Positions 62,332-64,000 of a stretch of DNA of 64,000 nucleotides are shown piece by piece; position 1 is the first letter of the stretch; each line of letters starts with the position of its first letter. A program made the translations under genes and the position numbers. Below the pieces are notes generated by a model. That model did not search any database. It was not told the DNA's origin and worked only from the letters and a program-made list of their open reading frames with translations. Source of the stretch: Wolbachia endosymbiont (group B) of Germaria angustata (GTDB lineage: Bacteria > Pseudomonadota > Alphaproteobacteria > Rickettsiales > Anaplasmataceae); NCBI RefSeq assembly GCF_964026725.1, contig NZ_OZ034691.1, forward strand, positions 744,001 through 808,000, in the 5' to 3' direction.

Positions 62332-62516
62332 AACATTCCCCTAATTATTTATATATACCTATTTCAGTATAAAACAACTAACAAAACATTAACTTTGAAG
62401 AACTCTTCTCAATTAATACATCAATAAAGGTAAGACCATATAATTTTCTCCTTTCTTGATACTATTCTCCTCCGAACTTAGTTCACACAGTTATTCAGAC
62501 ACTTCTGAATTTACCA

Positions 62517-62618
62517 CTTTATTCCACTGATCTTCATCTAAAATTTACCACCCCCAATTCCACTGCTTTTTTATATCTTGACTAGGTCTTCTCCTACAAT
62601 TAGGTAATCAGTACTTTT
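62517..62618 (-). pseudogene. Duplicated ligA fragment B (3' end of the gene)
   Basis: Matches 48171-48274, the end of ligA, with several substitutions and small gaps; the frame is broken. In this region the fragments are in the reverse order to ligA, but in the same orientation. Confidence 0.8.
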
Positions 62619-62728
62619 ATCTGCAATGTACCATATAACTACACCAAGCTACAAATATGACACAAGAGTTTAGATTATTTTAGTTATTCTCTTGTATAAG
62701 ATACTCTTTATATCAAAAAGAGGACCAT

Positions 62729-62977
62729 ATGAGTGAAGCAACTTTTTCTGAAAAAAATCAGCTTTCTAGAGAGGACATAGTAGAGTTAACAGAACTTATG
62801 TGTCTTGAACGAAGTGAAGTAAGTGAAAGTGGAACAGGGCTATCAGAACTTATAGCTGAACAGGAACAAATACTTGAGGATTTAGGAATAGAATCAAAAG
62901 AGCTTTTATGTTCTCAGCATACAGGAATATATGAGAACCTTAGTCAGCCCTATTCTACGGATCTCGAGGTTTTATAG
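62729..62977 (+). CDS. Small acidic protein, unknown
   Basis: 82 residues with GAGG a normal distance before the ATG. Glu- and Leu-rich, with two Cys and a Ser-rich middle; probably helical in residues 10-60. No membrane segment. No family recognised. The strong ribosome site makes it more likely real than its length suggests. Confidence 0.5.
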   Translation: MSEATFSEKNQLSREDIVELTELMCLERSEVSESGTGLSELIAEQEQILEDLGIESKELLCSQHTGIYENLSQPYSTDLEVL

Positions 62978-63255
62978 CAGATATATAGATTATCATTATT
63001 ATTGATACCTACTCAAGAGTTGCTATGGCAAACAGAGAAAACTGCAATTACTGCCGCTAATCTTTTTAATATATCTTTCTTTGATGGTGCTATTATCACG
63101 CATTTTGACTGATATGGGCTATGATAAACCAGAAAATCACAGCTATATTTAGGAATTGAGACAAGGCCTCATTTAGGTAAATATTGCTATGCAGACTTTT
63201 CTTGATAGCAAACATATTGCTTTTTAGAAAAATATTAGTAGCATCAAACATAGAG

Positions 63256-63300
63256 ATTGATATTAGTTTTTCTGTCAGATTAAGTTGCGTCTAGTACAAC
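63256..63300. pseudogene. Duplicated ligA 3'-flank fragment C
   Basis: The TGATATTAGTTTT and GTCAGATTAAGTTG blocks match 48103-48160, just downstream of ligA, with ~28 bases deleted between them. The gap 62978-63349 otherwise shows no gene. Confidence 0.6.
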
Positions 63301-63349
63301 TGACTATGCAAATAAGCTAACAGAACTTGAGATATTTTAATTGTTAGTT

Positions 63350-64000
63350 TTAGGGTGTATTTTCATGTTCATTGCTATGAATGGGCAGAGCTACCTCTTC
63401 GAGGTAGCTCATCGGATCACCTAAATCATGCTCTATTTCTACTTCAAACTTGAACCCTAACTTCTCGCAAAATTTGTAGAAATATTCTTTAATGATATCA
63501 AATAGATTTCTGTCATCAATTGTGTAATCTCTCAATTTTCGGGGCACAGTAAGTAACAATTTGCTATCTTTATATATCACATCATCTTTCCCATCTTGAG
63601 ATTCAAGTGTGAACTCTAGTGAGAACGATATATCACATACTCTGGCTTCTTCTCCCAACACTTGAATAGGTATCATTGAAGTATCACATCTGACTCCCAC
63701 AGAATCTGAATTTTTTTCACAGTCAATTAGTACCCTTCTACAAACGTTACTACTATTAACATCCATATGTAATTTATGTTTGCTATTAAGTGCTTCAATA
63801 AATGGTGCATATATAAACTCATATCCTGCTTGATTATAATTGGTAACCAATTCCTCTAAGATAGAGTCACTTGGAACTTGAGCTTCAGCATATTCAAATA
63901 TTTCCTTAAAAACTTCTTTTGCAAATTGGCGATATTTCTTCTTTCCATTTCCGTCATTTCCAATTAAACCAGCATGTCTTTTATATAATTGATTAATAAA
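63350..64000 (-). CDS. Unknown protein, N-terminus beyond right edge
   Basis: The frame is open from base 64000 to the stop at 63350, 216 residues in the window. The 5' end lies outside; a TTG at 63848-63850 should not be taken as the start. Upstream residues in view (INQLYKRHAGLIGNDGNGK... EVFKEIFEYAEAQ) are helical, followed by a beta-rich part with CRRVLIDCEKN, VRCDTSMIPIQ and RVCDISFSLEF strands and an acidic C-terminus. Four Cys. I do not recognise the family. Confidence 0.6.
   Translation of the reverse strand, partial: FINQLYKRHAGLIGNDGNGKKKYRQFAKEVFKEIFEYAEAQVPSDSILEELVTNYNQAGYEFIYAPFIEALNSKHKLHMDVNSSNVCRRVLIDCEKNSDSVGVRCDTSMIPIQVLGEEARVCDISFSLEFTLESQDGKDDVIYKDSKLLLTVPRKLRDYTIDDRNLFDIIKEYFYKFCEKLGFKFEVEIEHDLGDPMSYLEEVALPIHSNEHENTP

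Overview
The window is a stretch of an AT-rich alphaproteobacterial endosymbiont chromosome, almost certainly Wolbachia. The evidence is a reduced set of housekeeping genes, several long ankyrin-repeat genes, a Wsp/P44-like surface protein, many dispersed palindromic repeats, decaying IS copies and frequent pseudogenes. I could not assign a strain or supergroup without searches.

Layout. 0-5.6 kb is accessory: the N-terminal part of a large P-loop (helicase-like) protein running off the left edge, a small membrane/coiled-coil protein, and a broken STAND (NB-ARC-like) ATPase with ankyrin repeats. 6-10 kb carries mgtE, prfB (with the programmed +1 frameshift) and an NhaC-type antiporter. 10-25.5 kb alternates ankyrin genes with rluC, an MFS transporter, aspS, mutS and ccmF; ccmF carries an in-frame palindromic repeat insertion. 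25.5-34.4 kb holds a frameshifted unknown gene, radC, a D,D-carboxypeptidase, rmuC, a porin, a PAS/degenerate-GGDEF protein and a membrane protein with a PSAP tail. 34.6-42.8 kb has secA, a nest of IS fragments topped by an IS630 copy, dprA, fdxA, a small twin-CX3C protein, ddl and ftsQ. 42.9-46.2 kb is a superfamily 1 helicase-ankyrin gene whose RelE-like N-terminus is cut off by a nonsense codon. 46.8-58 kb has unknown helical genes, ligA, pyrE, gltP, murB, hemC and secD. 58-64 kb has a truncated second IS630 copy, a surface antigen, mtaB, scattered ligA fragments, and unknown genes up to the right edge.

How genes relate. ddl, murB, ftsQ and the carboxypeptidase belong to a residual lipid II/division pathway. 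secA and secD belong to protein export. mutS, ligA, radC, dprA and rmuC are DNA maintenance genes. Most core genes stand alone or in short pairs (pyrE-gltP overlap, hemC-murB overlap, ddl-ftsQ overlap).

The most interesting signals are two multi-domain ankyrin proteins with immune-like or regulatory NTPase cores (2.4-5.6 kb and 42.9-46.2 kb), both disrupted. At least six unrelated frame breaks fit a single-base loss in a homopolymer tract. A repeat has been domesticated inside ccmF, and pieces of the ligA 3' end are dispersed 13-15 kb away from the intact gene.
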